Of a DNA stretch of 64,000 bases, positions 62,386 through 64,000 are shown one piece after another. The DNA is from Blautia sp. (GTDB lineage: Bacteria; Bacillota; Clostridia; Lachnospirales; Lachnospiraceae): assembly GCA_023663685.1 (NCBI GenBank), contig JAMPHB010000001.1, positions 213,436 to 277,435 of the forward strand, in the 5' to 3' direction. Each line of letters opens with the position of its first letter. Position 1 is the first letter of the stretch. Under the pieces are notes generated by a model that was not told the origin of the DNA, ran no database searches, and was given only the letters and a program-made list of their open reading frames with translations. A program made the translations under genes and the position numbers.

Positions 62386-64000
62386 ATGGGAAAGCTGGGA
62401 AAAGCGTTTTGTTTTTTGCTTGCGGTCATGCTGCTTTTGACCGCAGTATCGCGGGCGGCGGCGTCCTTTACCGTCGCGCAGGTGCTGACGGAGCAGCCGC
62501 AGGCGCGGAGGATCGTGCACACGGTCACGGGAGAGGGAACGGTGGAAAAAATGGGAGAGAGGCCGGTGTTTGCGGTGGCGGGTGTGCTGGTGGCGGAAAT
62601 TGCGGTGCGGCAGGGGCAGAATGTGAAAACGGGGGATGTGCTGGCGCGGCTGGACATGGACAGTGTGCAGGAAAAAATGGATGCGCTGGCATCCGAAATC
62701 GAGGCGCTGCGCCTGCAGAATCAGGAGCTGGAGGCGAGAGCGCAGAAGGAAGCGCAGAGCCAGAGCCGTGAGGAGGCCAGAGCGAGGGAGGATTACAGCG
62801 GCACGCTTTCCCAGGGCAAAGAGCAGGAGAAGGATGCCGGGAAAAAGGTGGAGGATGCCGGGGCATATCTGGAGGAGGCGAAGGAGGATGCCTACGAGAG
62901 AATAGAAAAGGAGCTTTCCAGGGCCGCGGAGGAAGCGGAGGATGCCTATGCGCTCGCCGTGGAGGAGGCTGAGAGCGCGGTTCTTCTGGCGAAGCGTGCC
63001 GTGGAGGATGCGCAAAAAGCCCCCGCGGAGGATTATGACACGGAGATCCTTGGGATAGAGCTTGCCGAAAAACAGCGGAAACTAAAGGCGCTGTACTATG
63101 ACACATGGATGGGGGATGAAATTTATGAGCAGATCCGCGCGCTGGAGTCCGAGATTGAGATTTTAAAGCTGCAGATTGAGGAGAGAAAGAGCGCGGCAAA
63201 GGCGCAGGAGGAGGAGCGGAAGCAGACGCTTCTGCGGGCGCAGGAGGACTACAATGCCACGGTGAAAAAGCAGGAGCGGCTTGTGGCGGAGGCGAAGGAG
63301 AAATGGGAGGAGGCGAAGGAGGCACTTTCCGATTTTTATGAGGATGCGAACGCGGCGGTTCTGGAGGATGCGCTGGTTTTGGAGGCGGAGGCGGCGCTTG
63401 CGGAGGCGAAGGAGCAGGAGAAGGAGACGAAGCGCGAGCAGGAAAATCTAAGGCAGCAGGCAGAAAGGAGGCTGGAGGACGCCATGGACGGCGGTGTTAC
63501 GGATACGACAGCGGAGATCAACCGGATTGCGATAGAGGAAAAGGAGAGGCAGCTTTTAGAGCTTTCCGCCGTGAAGGAAAAGGAGGGGGAGATTGTGGCA
63601 TACATGGACGGGACGGTGACGCTGGTCTCCCTTGCGGTCGGGCAGAGAACGGTGGAGACAGCGGCATTTTTGATCTCGGACACCTCCGGGGGCATGAGCT
63701 TCACTGCGCAGGTGGACAGTGGGGAGGTAAGGTATGTCATGGCGGGGGATCCGGTAACGCTCAAGGCGGCGGATAAAAGCTGTGAGGCGCTGTCGGTGGT
63801 ATCCGTGGAACCGCTTGCAGATGGAGGCGCGAATGTGACGGTCTTTGTGCCGGAGGGCACGCTGGCGCTGGGGGAGCACGCGGCGATGGAGCTGACGAAG
63901 CAGTCAAAGGAGTACAGCATAACCGTGCCGGTTTCGGCAGTGCATACGGAGAATGAGAGGCATTTTGTGTATATCATGGCGGAAGAGGATACGGTGCTCG
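62386..64000 (+). CDS. HlyD-like membrane fusion/adaptor protein (3' end outside window)
   Basis: ATG 62386 follows TTAGGAGG and the frame stays open to the last base, 538 codons. An N-terminal membrane helix (AFCFLLAVMLLLTAVS) is followed by GVLVAEIAVRQGQNVKTGDVLARLDMD, the first half of the barrel/lipoyl-like hairpin, then about 290 residues of Glu/Ala/Lys-rich coiled coil and the second half (GEIVAYMDGTVTLVSLAVGQRTVE). This is the layout of periplasmic adaptor proteins of ABC exporters such as MacA. Its use next to a sugar importer is unusual; an efflux ABC transporter may follow outside the window. Confidence 0.85.
   Translation, partial: MGKLGKAFCFLLAVMLLLTAVSRAAASFTVAQVLTEQPQARRIVHTVTGEGTVEKMGERPVFAVAGVLVAEIAVRQGQNVKTGDVLARLDMDSVQEKMDALASEIEALRLQNQELEARAQKEAQSQSREEARAREDYSGTLSQGKEQEKDAGKKVEDAGAYLEEAKEDAYERIEKELSRAAEEAEDAYALAVEEAESAVLLAKRAVEDAQKAPAEDYDTEILGIELAEKQRKLKALYYDTWMGDEIYEQIRALESEIEILKLQIEERKSAAKAQEEERKQTLLRAQEDYNATVKKQERLVAEAKEKWEEAKEALSDFYEDANAAVLEDALVLEAEAALAEAKEQEKETKREQENLRQQAERRLEDAMDGGVTDTTAEINRIAIEEKERQLLELSAVKEKEGEIVAYMDGTVTLVSLAVGQRTVETAAFLISDTSGGMSFTAQVDSGEVRYVMAGDPVTLKAADKSCEALSVVSVEPLADGGANVTVFVPEGTLALGEHAAMELTKQSKEYSITVPVSAVHTENERHFVYIMAEEDTVL

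Noticed and set aside
62268-62771. Forward frame of 167 codons rich in Gly/Ala
   Set aside because: It overlaps the real permease end and the HlyD-like gene in another frame; it is a GC-rich shadow.

Overview
The window looks like the chromosome of a spore-forming, Gram-positive clostridial bacterium, most likely a gut Lachnospiraceae. The evidence is sigma-A type promoters with strong AGGAGG ribosome sites, many rho-independent terminators, sporulation genes (yabP, yabQ, spoIIE, a sipL-like gene, a cotS-like gene, veg), and lipoprotein-anchored starch-use proteins. Genus cannot be fixed from the sequence alone. No tRNA, rRNA, CRISPR array or intact insertion sequence was seen.

Left part (1-15.5 kb): the end of an MFS transporter; an AT-rich type II restriction-modification operon (cytosine methylase with its own HTH, plus an Eco47II-like nuclease); then a six-gene accessory cluster at 2.9-10.4 kb. 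The cluster holds an ATP-grasp protein of PEP-synthase N-domain type, a circularly permuted ATP-grasp, an alpha-E protein, a transglutaminase-like protease and two M14 aspartoacylase-like proteins, the second of which has lost its active-site residues. This resembles the predicted peptide-ligating/processing neighbourhoods described for ATP-grasp amidoligases. The first two genes each have their own promoter followed by a terminator-like leader hairpin. Next come a diguanylate cyclase, a broken DUF4143 ATPase preceded by four 33-bp iterons, an RluA-type pseudouridine synthase, an Rpn nuclease remnant and azlCD.

Middle (15.5-36 kb): a large secreted pullulanase whose signal peptide is joined to the enzyme through a frameshifting G8 tract (possible phase variation); proS; a 1.1-kb-residue TPR/GAF/GGDEF protein; cca; a cotS-like kinase; a lipoprotein; then the conserved Firmicute block hup-rqcP-yabP-yabQ-divIC-spoIIE-tilS-hpt-ftsH. 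The spoIIE promoter has the 21-bp spacer and overlapping 0A box expected of Spo0A control.

Right part (36-64 kb): a LacI-type regulator diverges from a maltodextrin operon (binding protein, two permeases, lipoprotein alpha-amylase, then a chemoreceptor). Its control region has a perfect CcpA cre site and an operator-like repeat over the -35. With the pullulanase this makes a starch-degradation and uptake system. After an AT-rich AlbA_2 gene, plsC, a PrcB-like lipoprotein, veg and a sipL-like gene come cell-wall and housekeeping genes (NlpC/P60 peptidase, SEC-C methionine aminopeptidase, HD hydrolase, DUF4317). The window closes with a two-component system diverging from an operon of a large solute-binding lipoprotein, two sugar-type permeases and a HlyD-like adaptor that runs off the end. 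Both divergent promoters carry tandem 11-bp repeats at identical distances from the -10.
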